64,000 nucleotides of DNA. Source: Nucisporomicrobium flavum. Its GTDB lineage: Bacteria > Actinomycetota > Actinomycetes > Mycobacteriales > Micromonosporaceae. Below are positions 1-9,166 of this stretch, piece by piece (the stretch's first letter is position 1; each line of letters opens with the position of its first letter). A program made the translations under genes and the position numbers. The stretch spans positions 124,001-188,000 of the forward strand of contig NZ_JADMLH010000011.1 of NCBI RefSeq assembly GCF_016464385.1, given 5' to 3'. The notes beneath the pieces are model-generated. The model had not been told where the DNA came from, made no database searches, and worked only from the letters and a program-made list of their open reading frames with translations.

Positions 1-1
1 C

Positions 2-529
2 ATGGCGGTGGCGGGGGAGTACCGGCACCGCACCATCACCGACACGTACCTGGCGGTTCCCCGGCGCGGGCGCATCGTGGCCGCGAAACTTGCCGTCCAC
101 GCCGCTGCCGGCCTGGTCTTCGGTGTGGTCACGGCCTCGACAGCGCTCGCCGCCAGCGCGGTATGGCTTGCCGTACGCGGCTTCTCGCTCGATCTCGGCT
201 CCGCCGACCTGTGGCTGACGGTCGCCGGCGGAGTCGCGTGGATCGCCGCGTTCGCGGCGATCGGCGTGGGGGTCGGCGCGCTCGTCACCAACCAGATCGC
301 CGCCATCGCCGCCGCGCTCGCGTGGCTGGCCCTGGTCGAGGGCCTCGTCGCGCCGCTCGTCGGCGACGCCGGCCGGTGGCTGCCCTTCGCGCTCGGATCG
401 GCCCTGGACCGGCTGCCGACCGCGGTGGACGGACCCCCGCAGTGGCAGGCCGGCCTCGCCCTCATCGGCTATGCCGCCGCGTTCGTCCTGGCCGGCGTCG
501 CCACCACCCTGCGCCGCGACATCACCTGA
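2..529 (+). CDS. ABC-2 type transporter permease, 5' end outside window
   Basis: This is the C-terminal part of an integral membrane permease of an ABC-2 type exporter. The visible 175 residues hold about four hydrophobic segments and the typical permease phrase [20 protein letters not shown], which in this family sits after the first membrane segments, so the true start lies upstream. The ATPase partner is not in the window. The stop overlaps the end of the convergent GH3 gene by 8 bases. Substrate unknown. The family call is fairly secure from the motif and hydrophobicity pattern. Confidence 0.75.
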   Translation: MAVAGEYRHRTITDTYLAVPRRGRIVAAKLAVHAAAGLVFGVVTASTALAASAVWLAVRGFSLDLGSADLWLTVAGGVAWIAAFAAIGVGVGALVTNQIAAIAAALAWLALVEGLVAPLVGDAGRWLPFALGSALDRLPTAVDGPPQWQAGLALIGYAAAFVLAGVATTLRRDIT

Positions 530-3500
530 CGGAGGCCGTTGTCGGCCGGAAGGGAGCCGTTGCCACCCGGGGCGAGCCGTCCCCGGCAAGCGGCGGCCCC
601 ACCCTGCCGAAGCGACACTTCGGGGTGATCGTCACCAGCGCGGATTCCGACGTTTGCACGCCTTCACTTGTCGCTGTGACGGTGACCCGTACGTGCCCGG
701 TCCTGGCCGCGGTCAGGACTCCCGCCGAGGTGACGCTCGCTCCGGCGGTGTTGGTGTCCATCGGGGCGATCTGGTAGCTGTACGTCGTTGCCGGGTGGGC
801 CGGGTACACCCTCGCGGACAACTTTGTCCCCGAGGATGCCTGGTCGACCGTGACTTGCCGGTCACCGAAGTCGACCCGTGACGTGTAAGCGTTCGGGAAT
901 GCCGAGCCGGTGGCGTCCGGGGCGCCGGAGGTCACCACGACCGGGAAGGTCGTCGACTCGCTTTCCCCGCCGGCGGTGGCCTTGGCCGTGATCAGGACGG
1001 CGCCGGTGGACACGGGTTTGACCGAGCCGCCGGCGTCGACCGTCGCGACCGCCGGGTTGGAGGAGGTGTACTTCACCCTGAGCGCCCGAGCGGAAAGGTC
1101 CCAGAAGGTCATGTCGTGCTTGGTGACGGACAGTTGGGCGTTGATCCGGTTGTCGGGGGTGTCCAGGCTCAGCTCGGTGGCGTCCGGCTGGGCCGAGACC
1201 ACCTCGACGCCGGCCGTGCGGTGTCCGGTCACCCGCAGGCGCACCGACTTCAGGTCCGCGTCGGCCGAGCTGGGACCAGCCAGGATGGTCCAGTCGCCCG
1301 TGGGGAACACCTTCTTGTGTTTCACGTCGTCCCAGAACCACAGGTCACCGGCGCCGATGGTGACCTTCACCGTCCGGGAGGTCCCGGCGATCGGGCCGCT
1401 CTTGACGAAACCCTTCAGCTGCTTGAGCGGGCGCCGGCTCCCATCGGCTCCCTTCGGCGCTCTGGCGTAGACCTCCACGACAGCCTTGCCCGGCTTGTCG
1501 GCGGCCCGGTTGGACACGCGCACCGAGACCGTCACCGGCTCGTCCGGAGTGATCCTCGAGGAGGACAGTCTCGGGGTGCCGTAGACGAACGGCGAGTACG
1601 ACAGACCTTGACCGAACACATAGTGGGGAGCCGTGCAGGTCGGACCGACCTGGTAGTAGAGGTAGGTCCGGCCGCACTTGGCGCCTTCCGCCTTGGTCAT
1701 CCGGTAGTCCTCGATCGCGCGGTCCGGAGCGGCCGCCGCCCCGAGTTGTGCGTCGACGTCGGAGTACCAGGTCAGCGGCAGCTTGCCCGAGAAGTTGGCG
1801 ACCGCGGTACGCCCGTCCTCGAGCGTCACCGCGTCGTTGAACAGCAGCTCGGCCATCGCCTGGCCCTGGTACATGCCGTTGAAGGACGACCAGACGATTC
1901 CCCCTACGCTCGGCAGGTCCTTGAACGCGCTGACGTCGACCATGGTCTTGGCCTGGATCCACACCACGATCTTCTTGCCGTACTTCTGGGCGAGCGGGGC
2001 GATCGAGTCCCGGATCAGCTCGGCCTGCTTGCGTGGCATGACGACCGTGGAGCGGTCCGCGCCCTCGCCGCCGTCGTTGTTCCTGTGGCCGACGACCACC
2101 ACGACATTGTCGGCCTGGGAGATCTGGTATTCGGCGGTCGCCGCGTCCGCGACGGGATCGCAGGGGCTGCTGGCGCACACAGAGGTGGTGATCGCGGTGC
2201 CGTCGGCGTCAAGGGCGTCGGGGAACACCGCGAGGTGGCTGGACAGGAACGGCGTGCTGGAGCCCGCGGTCACCGCCGAGGCGGATGACCCCGTCCGCTC
2301 AGCCAACGCCTGGGCGAAGGTGGTGTTGACGGCGGTGGGCCCGGAGTAGGAGCCCGACTGGAACCCGTTGAGGGAGTCCACGTGCCCCAGGGCGACTGTC
2401 TTGCCGGTCGTTGCGCCCGCGAACGGGAGCGCTCTGCCGGCGTTCTTCAGCAGTACGGGCGCCTCGAGGGCGGATTCGTGCGCGACCGCACGGTGCGCGG
2501 GCGAAGCCAGCTTGACATCAGGATCGCCGGCCGCCGACAGCGAGTAGGACTCACTGTTCCACGGGACGGAGGCGACGGGATCGAACTCGCCCAGCTGGAA
2601 CCGCGCGGTGAAGGCGCGGACGAGCGCGATGTCGACGTCGGCCTCGCTGATGAAGCCTTGGCTCTGAGCCGCCGGGAGTCCGGTCGCGGTGGGGTAGTCA
2701 CCGCCCGAGCAGTCGAGATCGGTGCCGGCCTTGAGCGCCCAGGCGTTGCCGAGGGTCTTGCTGATCTGCGTCTGACCGCCGAGCTGCACGGGCTGCCAGG
2801 AGTGTCCTGACGTCCCCGTTCCGTACACGCGGGTGATCGCGTCGCAGTCGGAGACGACGTAACCGTCGAAGCCGTACGACCTGCGCAGCATGGTCTCGAT
2901 GGCGTACCGGCTCGCCGCAGCCGGCGTCCCGGGAGTTCCGCCGGGGGTGGCATTGTCGCGGGGGCTCCACAGGGTCGGGTAGCTCGAGGCCGACGGGTAG
3001 TCCGTCGTGTAGTTCTCCACCTCGGACAAGGCGTTGTAGGCGACCATCAGCGAGCGCGCGCCCGCACCGCCGGCCGAGGCCCCGAAGGCCGGCAGGAAAT
3101 ACTCGTGCATCGAACGCTCGGTGAAGTTCGACGTGCCGAAGTCGCGGTTCGCCTCCGAGTTGTTCGCCAGGTAGTGCTTCGGGGTGGCGACCGCCTGAAC
3201 GTAGTCGTGCGCCCCGGCGGGAATCGTGTCGGGACGCGACGAGGTGTTGCCCTGCAGACCTGTCACGAAGGCACCGGCGACCTGGCCTGCCAGGAAGGGA
3301 TCCTCGGTGTAGGACTCGTCCGCCCGCCCCCACCGTGGATCGCGGTTGAGGTTCTGGTTGGGAGACCAATAGGTCAAGCCATGACAGGCGCCACCGACGG
3401 GGTTGGGATCAGCTGTCCCGGGCGGACAGGACGTGTTGTAGGTGACGCGGGCCTCGTCAGCGATACCGCCGGCGATCTCCTGGGTGATTGCTGGGTTCCA

Positions 3501-3920
3501 CGTCGAGGCGATCGACGTGCTCTGCGGATACTGCGTGTAGTTCCCGTTGCCGGGGATGGTCGGGAAATAGATCCCGTGGTTCGCCTCGCCCCAGTATCCG
3601 TACGACTTCACCCCGAGCCGGTCGATCGCCTTCGGCTTCGGACGCCAGGTCGCATGCGGCTGCATCGCGATGAGCTGGTCGTACTTCTCCTCCAGCGTCA
3701 TCCGCGAGACCAGGTCCGCCGCACGGACGCTGAAGGGCAGCGAGGTGTTCCGGTACGCCGGCGTGCCCTCGGCGGCCGCCGAAGCCGGCCGCACGAACGA
3801 GCCGAGAGTGCCCACCGCCACGGCACACGCCAGCCCGAACGCCAGGAACCTGCGCCCTGAACCCCTGGCGTCTCTGCCGTGCCTCGTCCCCCGCGAGGGC
3901 GCAGAACTGGTCTTCACCAT
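522..3920 (-). CDS. Secreted GH3 beta-xylosidase/beta-glucosidase with Ig-like domains
   Basis: A 1132-residue secreted glycoside hydrolase family 3 enzyme that probably trims xylo- or gluco-oligosaccharides outside the cell. ATG 3920 is chosen because GGGAG lies about 10 bases upstream and it begins a signal peptide (MVKTSS..., hydrophobic core, ASA cut region). The catalytic N-domain carries the phrase [17 protein letters not shown] and the nucleophile Asp358 in VSDCDA. The GH3 C-domain ([12 protein letters not shown]), an Fn3-like domain and one or two bacterial Ig-like (Big_2) domains follow. Motifs resemble the xylosidase-like GH3 branch, but specificity is not provable. The last 31 residues look unrelated and run into the convergent permease gene, possibly through loss of the original stop codon. 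Confidence 0.9.
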   Translation of the reverse strand: MVKTSSAPSRGTRHGRDARGSGRRFLAFGLACAVAVGTLGSFVRPASAAAEGTPAYRNTSLPFSVRAADLVSRMTLEEKYDQLIAMQPHATWRPKPKAIDRLGVKSYGYWGEANHGIYFPTIPGNGNYTQYPQSTSIASTWNPAITQEIAGGIADEARVTYNTSCPPGTADPNPVGGACHGLTYWSPNQNLNRDPRWGRADESYTEDPFLAGQVAGAFVTGLQGNTSSRPDTIPAGAHDYVQAVATPKHYLANNSEANRDFGTSNFTERSMHEYFLPAFGASAGGAGARSLMVAYNALSEVENYTTDYPSASSYPTLWSPRDNATPGGTPGTPAAASRYAIETMLRRSYGFDGYVVSDCDAITRVYGTGTSGHSWQPVQLGGQTQISKTLGNAWALKAGTDLDCSGGDYPTATGLPAAQSQGFISEADVDIALVRAFTARFQLGEFDPVASVPWNSESYSLSAAGDPDVKLASPAHRAVAHESALEAPVLLKNAGRALPFAGATTGKTVALGHVDSLNGFQSGSYSGPTAVNTTFAQALAERTGSSASAVTAGSSTPFLSSHLAVFPDALDADGTAITTSVCASSPCDPVADAATAEYQISQADNVVVVVGHRNNDGGEGADRSTVVMPRKQAELIRDSIAPLAQKYGKKIVVWIQAKTMVDVSAFKDLPSVGGIVWSSFNGMYQGQAMAELLFNDAVTLEDGRTAVANFSGKLPLTWYSDVDAQLGAAAAPDRAIEDYRMTKAEGAKCGRTYLYYQVGPTCTAPHYVFGQGLSYSPFVYGTPRLSSSRITPDEPVTVSVRVSNRAADKPGKAVVEVYARAPKGADGSRRPLKQLKGFVKSGPIAGTSRTVKVTIGAGDLWFWDDVKHKKVFPTGDWTILAGPSSADADLKSVRLRVTGHRTAGVEVVSAQPDATELSLDTPDNRINAQLSVTKHDMTFWDLSARALRVKYTSSNPAVATVDAGGSVKPVSTGAVLITAKATAGGESESTTFPVVVTSGAPDATGSAFPNAYTSRVDFGDRQVTVDQASSGTKLSARVYPAHPATTYSYQIAPMDTNTAGASVTSAGVLTAARTGHVRVTVTATSEGVQTSESALVTITPKCRFGRVGPPLAGDGSPRVATAPFRPTTASVR
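607..623 (-). terminator. Small hairpin inside the 3' tail of the GH3 gene
   Basis: CCGAAG and CTTCGG flank a five-base loop, immediately around the codon where the recognisable Ig-like domain of the GH3 protein ends. It would be a normal terminator position if translation once stopped at the TGT codon at 617-615. The stem is only 6 bp, so this is tentative. Confidence 0.3.
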
Positions 3921-3953
3921 GTGAAGGGTCTCCCTGTCCAAGGTCGGCCAGCG

Positions 3954-3969
3954 ATTGACAGACGTCAAT
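3954..3969. promoter_or_regulatory. Palindrome ATTGAC-N4-GTCAAT upstream of GH3 gene
   Basis: A perfect 6+6 bp inverted repeat, ATTGACAGACGTCAAT, lies 34-49 bases upstream of the GH3 start. On the minus strand it contains a TTGACG -35-like hexamer. It is a plausible operator for a dimeric repressor, or part of the promoter. No regulator gene next to it identifies the binding protein. Confidence 0.45.
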
Positions 3970-4026
3970 CTAACATCGCGCCGGCAGCAGCGGCGGTCAG
4001 GGTGTCCGCGCGAAACCGGGCCCCGG

Positions 4027-4677
4027 TCAGCCGAGGCCGTGCCGGTGCGCCCAGATCACGACGTGGATCCGGTCGCGGGCCTGCAGCTTGGCGAGGACCC
4101 GTCCCACGTGGGTCTTCACCGTCGACTCGGACAGGAAGAGCTCGGCGGCGATCTCGGCGTTGGACAGGCCGCGGGCGATGGCGACGAGAACCTCGCGTTC
4201 CCGGGCGGTCAGCTCCTCCAGCAGGCGGACGCTCTCCGGCGGGTTCACCGGGGCCTGCCGGTAGCGGTCCAGCAGCGTACGGGTGATCCGGGGGGAGACC
4301 ACCGCCTCGCCGGCCGCCACCGTGCGCACCGCCCGCACCAGCTCGGCGGAGCTCGCGTCCTTGAGCAGGAAGCCGCTCGCCCCGGCACGCAGGCCGTCGA
4401 AGGCGTACTCGTCGAGGTCGAAGGTCGTCAGGATGAGCACCCGGGTCTGCGGGCAGTGGGTCACGATCTCCCGGGTCGCGCCGATGCCGTCGAGCACCGG
4501 CATCCGCACGTCCATCAGGACGACGTCGGGCCGGTGCAGGCGGGCGAGCTGGACGCCCGCGCGGCCGTCGTCGGCTTCCCCCACGATCCGCAGCCCCGGC
4601 TCCTGGCCGAGCACCATGGCCATGCCCTCGCGCACCAGCGCCTGGTCGTCGACGAGGAGCACCGTCGTCGCATCCAT
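4027..4677 (-). CDS. NarL/LuxR-family response regulator
   Basis: A 216-residue response regulator of the NarL/DesR type. The receiver domain (1-120) has the acidic pair DD at 10-11, phospho-acceptor Asp56 in LMDVRMP and the conserved Lys in FLLKDAS. The C-terminal LuxR helix-turn-helix (about 150-210) has LTAREREVLVAIARGLSNAE and STVKTHV. Start ATG 4677 overlaps the kinase stop as TGATG, so translation is coupled. A 15-codon longer frame exists upstream but would read into the kinase. It is the last gene of the ABC/kinase operon and probably controls it. Confidence 0.93.
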   Translation of the reverse strand: MDATTVLLVDDQALVREGMAMVLGQEPGLRIVGEADDGRAGVQLARLHRPDVVLMDVRMPVLDGIGATREIVTHCPQTRVLILTTFDLDEYAFDGLRAGASGFLLKDASSAELVRAVRTVAAGEAVVSPRITRTLLDRYRQAPVNPPESVRLLEELTAREREVLVAIARGLSNAEIAAELFLSESTVKTHVGRVLAKLQARDRIHVVIWAHRHGLG

Positions 4678-5858
4678 CAGCGGGCTCCTTCCGGCTGTGG
4701 CAGGGTCACGCGGACGGCCCATCCGTACCCCGGCCGGGGGCCTGCTTCGACGGTGCCGCCGTACAGCGAGATCCTCTCCCGCAGCGCGAGCAGGCCCTGC
4801 CGCGTGCCCACCGACGGCGCCGTACCGGCGCCACGCCCGTCGTCCACGACCTCGACGACGATCGGGTCGCCCCGGTAATCGAGGGCGACCCGCACCTCCT
4901 GCGGGTTCTCGGCGTAGCGCAGCGCGTTGGTCAGGGCCTCCTGAACGGTACGGAAGACCGCGTTCCGCAGGCTCGCCGACTCCGGCTCCGCGCCCTGCCG
5001 GCCGACGGACACCGGCAACCCGGCGGTCCGGAAGGTGGCGACCACGGTCTCCAGGTCCTGGGCCGGCAACTCCTGGCCGCCGTCCGGGCCGTCGCGCAAC
5101 ACCCCGAGCAGCCGGCGCATGTCCACCATCGCGGTACGGCCGATGCCGGCGATCCGTTCCGAGGCCGATCCGGCGCGTTGCGGATCACTCTGCGCCACGG
5201 CCGCCGCGCCGTCCGCGAGCCGCACCATCACAGTCAGGCTGTGCGCCACGATGTCGTGCAGGTCGTGGGCGATCCTCGTCCGCTCCCGCGCCGCCGCCAG
5301 CCGAGCCTCCTGCTCCTTTTCCCGGGCCAGTTGCACCGTACGGTCGAGCAGCGCCTCCAGATACCGGCGCCGGATCCGGACGTTCACCCCCGGCAGGATG
5401 GAGACTACGGCGATCAGCGTGTACCCGATGGCCAGGTCCTGCCAGTTCCCGCCGGGGTCCTGGAGACGGGCCGAGGCGACCAGGACGGCCACCGCCAGCG
5501 CCGAGCCGAGCAGGGCCGCGCGGGTGGACCGGTAGGCGGCGAGGGCGTAGAGCGCGCAGGCGAGCCCGACGCCGACGAAGTGGTGGGTCATCAATGCGCC
5601 GCCGGCGGTCACCGCCAGCACCGCCCACCACGGCCGTGAGCGCCGGAACAGCATCGTGGCCGCCACGATCGTGGTGACCGTCCACCATGCCCCCTCGGCC
5701 GGTTGGGGTATCCGCAGCCCACCCGCGCCGTCGTCGAAGACCCAGACCCAGCACGAGCCGGCGACGACGAGGTCCACCAGCCGTGGATGGCGGGTCCAGA
5801 ACGCGCGCACCGCGCCCGCCGGTCTCGGCAGGCGCGGCGGCTCATGCGGGTGGTCCAT
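4677..5858 (-). CDS. DesK-like sensor histidine kinase
   Basis: A 393-residue membrane sensor kinase. Residues about 25-160 form four to six membrane segments with no extracytoplasmic domain. A HisKA_3 dimerisation domain follows with RIAHDLHDIVAHSL, the phospho-accepting histidine being about His201. The HATPase domain carries VVDDGRGAG and TRQGLLALRERI. It starts 2 bases after the permease stop and overlaps the response-regulator start. The linkage with an ABC exporter fits actinobacterial systems sensing membrane or antibiotic stress, but the signal is unknown. A longer upstream reading frame overlaps the permease gene and was not used. Confidence 0.93.
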   Translation of the reverse strand: MDHPHEPPRLPRPAGAVRAFWTRHPRLVDLVVAGSCWVWVFDDGAGGLRIPQPAEGAWWTVTTIVAATMLFRRSRPWWAVLAVTAGGALMTHHFVGVGLACALYALAAYRSTRAALLGSALAVAVLVASARLQDPGGNWQDLAIGYTLIAVVSILPGVNVRIRRRYLEALLDRTVQLAREKEQEARLAAARERTRIAHDLHDIVAHSLTVMVRLADGAAAVAQSDPQRAGSASERIAGIGRTAMVDMRRLLGVLRDGPDGGQELPAQDLETVVATFRTAGLPVSVGRQGAEPESASLRNAVFRTVQEALTNALRYAENPQEVRVALDYRGDPIVVEVVDDGRGAGTAPSVGTRQGLLALRERISLYGGTVEAGPRPGYGWAVRVTLPQPEGAR

Positions 5859-5860
5859 GG

Positions 5861-6631
5861 TCACGCATCGTTGCGTACGAGCGCCAGCCCGCCCACGAGG
5901 AGCGGAGCGGCCAACCAGGCGGTGACGGCGACAGCGCTCGTGAGCAGCGTGCGGGTGGACGAGGAGCCGGACAGGAGGCTGTGGGCGGCGGTGCTGAAGT
6001 CCACCTGCGCCAGCTTCAGGTGCAGGGCGTCGCCGAGCAGGCTCAGAACGGTCGGAAGGACGAAGACGACCGCCAGCCCGATCCCGACACCGGCGGCCGT
6101 GCGGCGTACGGCGAGGGCGACAGCGAAGGCGGACAGCGCCACCAGGACGAGGTACCCGACGTGCTGGAGGAGCGCTCCGAGGATGCTCGCCGGGGTGGGT
6201 CGCAGTCCGAGCGAGCGCAACGTCGGGATGCACTCGGCGTACGCAACCGCCAGCGACCCGAACGCCAGGGGTGCCGAGACGGCTGTGACGACCACGGCCT
6301 TGGCCACGATCACCTGGAGGCGCCGGGGCGCGGCGACGAAGGTCAGCCGGATCGAACCGCTGGCGTACTCCGACGTCAACGAGAGCACCGCCAGCACGAG
6401 CAGCGCGATCTGCGCGCCCATCGACCCGAACTGGAACACCACGAAGGGAGCTTCCCGCTGCGTGGGTGGGTTGTCGGCGGTGAAGAAGAGCGCCGGCAGG
6501 AGCGCGCCGGCGGCAGCCAGCAGGACCGTCCCGGCGGCGCCCAGCCAGAACGAACGCAGGGACCTCAGCTTCAGCCACTCCGAGGAGACAAGGTGCGGCA
6601 GGCTCAGCCGCTGCTTCTCGCCGGCCGTCAC
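5861..6631 (-). CDS. ABC-2 family transporter permease
   Basis: A 256-residue membrane subunit of an ABC exporter with six predicted membrane segments. The N-terminus is LVSSEWLKLRSLRSFWLG, the usual opening of actinobacterial ABC-2 permeases, with the phrase TSEYASGSIRLTFVAAPRR in the middle. Its start overlaps the ATPase stop by 4 bases (ATGA) and the kinase begins 2 bases after its stop, so ATPase, permease, kinase and regulator form one tightly coupled unit. Substrate unknown. Confidence 0.9.
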   Translation of the reverse strand: MTAGEKQRLSLPHLVSSEWLKLRSLRSFWLGAAGTVLLAAAGALLPALFFTADNPPTQREAPFVVFQFGSMGAQIALLVLAVLSLTSEYASGSIRLTFVAAPRRLQVIVAKAVVVTAVSAPLAFGSLAVAYAECIPTLRSLGLRPTPASILGALLQHVGYLVLVALSAFAVALAVRRTAAGVGIGLAVVFVLPTVLSLLGDALHLKLAQVDFSTAAHSLLSGSSSTRTLLTSAVAVTAWLAAPLLVGGLALVRNDA

Positions 6632-7539
6632 CGGATCGCCTGCGCAGCGTGCGGCGCCTCGTCGCGGGTGAGCGCCAGGTAGGCGTCCTCCAGCGAGGCG
6701 GCGACGGTGCTGTTCTCGAACAGCAGGAAGCCGTGCCGCTGGGCGAGCACGGCGATGTCGGCCGGCTCCAGGCCGGTGACTTCGAGCATCCCGTCGGGCA
6801 GCAGGGTCACCCCGGCGCCCCGGTCGCGCAGGAGGGGCTCCAGGCCGGCCGGATCCTCGGGCCGCACGCGGCTCACCCGGGTGCCGTACCGGGCGGTCAG
6901 CGCGCCGACCGGGCCGTCCGCCAGCACCCGGCCGCGGCCCAGCACGATCAGGCGGTCGGCGGTCTGCGCGAGCTCACCCATGAGGTGGCTGGAGACGAAG
7001 ACCGTACGGCCCTCGGCGGCCAGCGACCGGAGCAGCGTCCGGATCCAGATGATGCCATCGGGGTCGAGGCCGTTCGCCGGTTCGTCGAGCACCAGCACCG
7101 CGGGATCCCCGAGCAGGGCGGAGGCGAGCCCCAGCCGCTGCCGCATCCCCAGCGAGAAGCCGCCGATCCGCTGGTCCGCCGCGGTCGCCAGCCCCACCAT
7201 CTCCAGGAGCTGGTCGGCCCGGCGGTCGGGGATGCGATGCGTGCGCGCGAGGACCCGGAGGTGATTGCGGGCACTGCGGCCTGGATGCTGCGCCTGCGGG
7301 TCGATGTGGGTCCCGACCGTCCGCAGCGGCGCCGGCAGTTTCGCGTACGGCTGCCCGCCGACGAGGCACCGGCCCGACGTGGGCCGGTCAAGGCCGACCA
7401 TCATGCGCATCGTGGTGGACTTCCCGGCGCCGTTGGGGCCGATGAAACCGGCGACGGACCCGGGATCGAGGCGGAAGGAGACTCCCGCGACCGCGGTGGT
7501 GTCGCCGAACCGCTTCGTCAGTTCGTGGACTTCGATCAT
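6628..7539 (-). CDS. ABC transporter ATP-binding protein
   Basis: A 303-residue exporter-type ATPase of the CcmA/BcrA kind. Walker A is GPNGAGKST (34-42), the signature is SLGMRQRLGLA, and Walker B plus D-loop is VLVLDEPANGLDP; the H-loop follows in SSHL. A C-terminal extension of about 80 residues is common in this group. ATG 7539 (MIEVHELTKRFG) is chosen because the 12 extra upstream codons lie in the inverted repeat region and are not family-like. It is the first gene of the operon with permease, kinase and regulator. Confidence 0.92.
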   Translation of the reverse strand: MIEVHELTKRFGDTTAVAGVSFRLDPGSVAGFIGPNGAGKSTTMRMMVGLDRPTSGRCLVGGQPYAKLPAPLRTVGTHIDPQAQHPGRSARNHLRVLARTHRIPDRRADQLLEMVGLATAADQRIGGFSLGMRQRLGLASALLGDPAVLVLDEPANGLDPDGIIWIRTLLRSLAAEGRTVFVSSHLMGELAQTADRLIVLGRGRVLADGPVGALTARYGTRVSRVRPEDPAGLEPLLRDRGAGVTLLPDGMLEVTGLEPADIAVLAQRHGFLLFENSTVAASLEDAYLALTRDEAPHAAQAIR

Positions 7540-7565
7540 GGCATCGACGCTATGAGGACGGCAGC

Positions 7566-7647
7566 GCGCCGCCATCCACCCGCGGTCTCCTCCGGCTGTG
7601 GTACCGCGGTACCACGGCCGGAGGGCACCGGCGGTGGATGGCCGCGC
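7566..7647. promoter_or_regulatory. 82-bp near-perfect inverted repeat between divergent genes
   Basis: Two 41-base arms meet at 7606/7607 and pair at 35 of 41 positions. The centre is the 18-bp perfect palindrome GTGGTACCGCGGTACCAC (7598-7615), flanked by CCTCCGGC/GCCGGAGG, and further out by GCCATCCACC/GGTGGATGGC. It lies 27 bases upstream of the ABC operon and touches the promoter region of the divergent peptidase. It may be a multi-site operator for the neighbouring response regulator, a cruciform, or a REP-like element; the sequence does not decide between these. Confidence 0.7.
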
Positions 7648-7660
7648 CTGCTCGTCTCCG

Positions 7661-7666
7661 TACGGT
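7661..7666 (+). promoter_or_regulatory. -10-like hexamer TACGGT, 7 bases before peptidase ATG
   Basis: TACGGT fits the actinobacterial TANNNT -10 pattern and is followed by 7 bases and then ATG 7674, the geometry of a leaderless transcript. No TTGACA-like -35 is present; the -35 position falls in the inverted repeat, so activation by a bound regulator is conceivable. Confidence 0.35.
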
Positions 7667-7673
7667 CAAAATC

Positions 7674-9065
7674 ATGATCGAAATCAGGAGGAAGACCGCC
7701 GTGGCGGTGCTGGCGGCAGGACTGGTGGCGGTGGGTGCGCCTCCCGCGACCGCCGGACAGACCCTGACCTGGACTCCCTGCAACGACCGTGAGCTGGTGC
7801 TGGACTGTACCGACGTGACGGTCCCGGTGGACTGGTCCCGTCCGCGGGGCGCGACGATCTCGCTGCGGGTGCACCGGCACCGGGCCTCCGGCACCAGCCG
7901 GGGGTCGCTGCTGCTGAACCCGGGTGGGCCGGGCGCACCCGGGAAGCCGTTCCTGGAGTACGCGGCGCGCAGGTTCAGCAAGCCGGTGATCGACGGGTTC
8001 GACCTGGTCAGCTTCGATCCCCGAGGGGTCGGCGAGTCCGCGCCCCTGAGCTGCCCGCCGGAGGCTGACGCGGCATTCCGGAAGTCGGACCCCTCGCCGG
8101 ACAGCCTTCGCGAGCGGATCGCCCGCGAGAATGCGAGCAGGACATGGGTACGGGCCTGCCGGGCGAAGTCGGGCCCCATCTTCGACCACGTCGACACGGT
8201 CAGCGCCGCCCGGGACCTCGACGTGCTGCGAGCCGTGCTCGGCGACGACAAGCTCTCCTACTACGGCGGCTCGTACGGCACCCGCCTCGGCCTGCGGTAC
8301 GCGGACCTGTTCCCCACCCGCATCAAACGCATGGTGCTGGACGCGGTCGTCGATCCGGCGCAGGACAACAAGGCGTTCCTCACCGACGTCGCCAAGGGTG
8401 AGGAGCGAGGTCTCGACGCTTATCTGAGCGGCTGCGACGACCGCCCCGGCTGCCCGTTCCGCGGCTTGACTCCGGCTCAGAGCCGGACGGAGGTGGCGGG
8501 CCTGTTCCAGGCGGCGGACCGGCATCCGGGCGAGCAACTGCAGCTGGTCAACCTCACGGAGGAGCACCTGTCGGATCCGTCCGGTGCTCCCGACCTGGAC
8601 ATCCTGTTCACGGCCGTCCGCTCCGGCGACCACAGTGCCATTGAGCCGGATCCCGACACCGACGTGGCCTTCAACGCGATCCAATGCCTGGACCTCCCGG
8701 ACCACCGCACCGCAGCTCAGATCATGCGAGACACCGCGGCGCTGACCCGGGAACGGCCGGTGTTCGGGCCGGAGGTCCAGTCGGGTACGCCGTGCCCACA
8801 GTGGCCGAACGGGGGAGTGTCCGACCCGCACCCGGTCACCGCTCACGGCTCGGTACCGATCGTGCTGCTGGCGGGCACGGGCGACCCCGCGGCGCTCTAC
8901 GAGTGGGGACAGTCCGCGGCGGCCCACCTGGAGAACGGCCGGCTCCTGACCCGCGAAGGCAACGGCCACGGCTCGTACGTGTACGGCGCCTGCCGCCCCG
9001 AGGTGGACCGCTACCTCCTCGACGGAGTGCCGCCGCCCCGGGCGGGCGCGGTGTGCGACAAGTAG
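7674..9065 (+). CDS. Secreted S33-family tripeptidyl aminopeptidase-like hydrolase
   Basis: A 463-residue alpha/beta-hydrolase of the actinobacterial tripeptidyl-aminopeptidase (SlpD/E, TAP-like) group, expected to release short peptides outside the cell. The signal peptide starts MIEIRRK and ends PPATAG. The oxyanion-side motif is NPGGPG, the nucleophile Ser200 in GGSYG, Asp404 in GTGDP and His432 in GNGHG, giving a complete triad; a TAP C-terminal domain is present. ATG 7674 gives the charged signal-peptide start. A GTG at 7701 has a better AGGAGGA site 9 bases upstream but would remove the basic residues. Confidence 0.88.
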   Translation: MIEIRRKTAVAVLAAGLVAVGAPPATAGQTLTWTPCNDRELVLDCTDVTVPVDWSRPRGATISLRVHRHRASGTSRGSLLLNPGGPGAPGKPFLEYAARRFSKPVIDGFDLVSFDPRGVGESAPLSCPPEADAAFRKSDPSPDSLRERIARENASRTWVRACRAKSGPIFDHVDTVSAARDLDVLRAVLGDDKLSYYGGSYGTRLGLRYADLFPTRIKRMVLDAVVDPAQDNKAFLTDVAKGEERGLDAYLSGCDDRPGCPFRGLTPAQSRTEVAGLFQAADRHPGEQLQLVNLTEEHLSDPSGAPDLDILFTAVRSGDHSAIEPDPDTDVAFNAIQCLDLPDHRTAAQIMRDTAALTRERPVFGPEVQSGTPCPQWPNGGVSDPHPVTAHGSVPIVLLAGTGDPAALYEWGQSAAAHLENGRLLTREGNGHGSYVYGACRPEVDRYLLDGVPPPRAGAVCDK

Positions 9066-9100
9066 CCCGCGAGGCGGGATCGAGCCGCAGGGGTGGTCGC

Positions 9101-9143
9101 CTGCCCCGGCGGAGACGCAAGACTTGCGTGTCCGCCGGGGCAG
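9101..9143. terminator. Bidirectional terminator hairpin
   Basis: A 13-bp perfect stem (CTGCCCCGGCGGA with its complement) extends through an inner 7-bp stem (ACGCAAG/CTTGCGT), giving a very stable 43-base hairpin. It lies between the ends of the convergent peptidase and lectin genes. There is no U-tract, as is usual in high-GC actinobacteria. Confidence 0.8.
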
Positions 9144-9166
9144 GGAGATGAGCTGGGCCGGGCCGG

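Noticed and set aside
163-777. Arg-rich 204-codon plus-strand frame near the window start
   Set aside because: It is an alternative frame of the ABC permease and the antisense of the GH3 tail; composition is an artefact of GC-rich codons.
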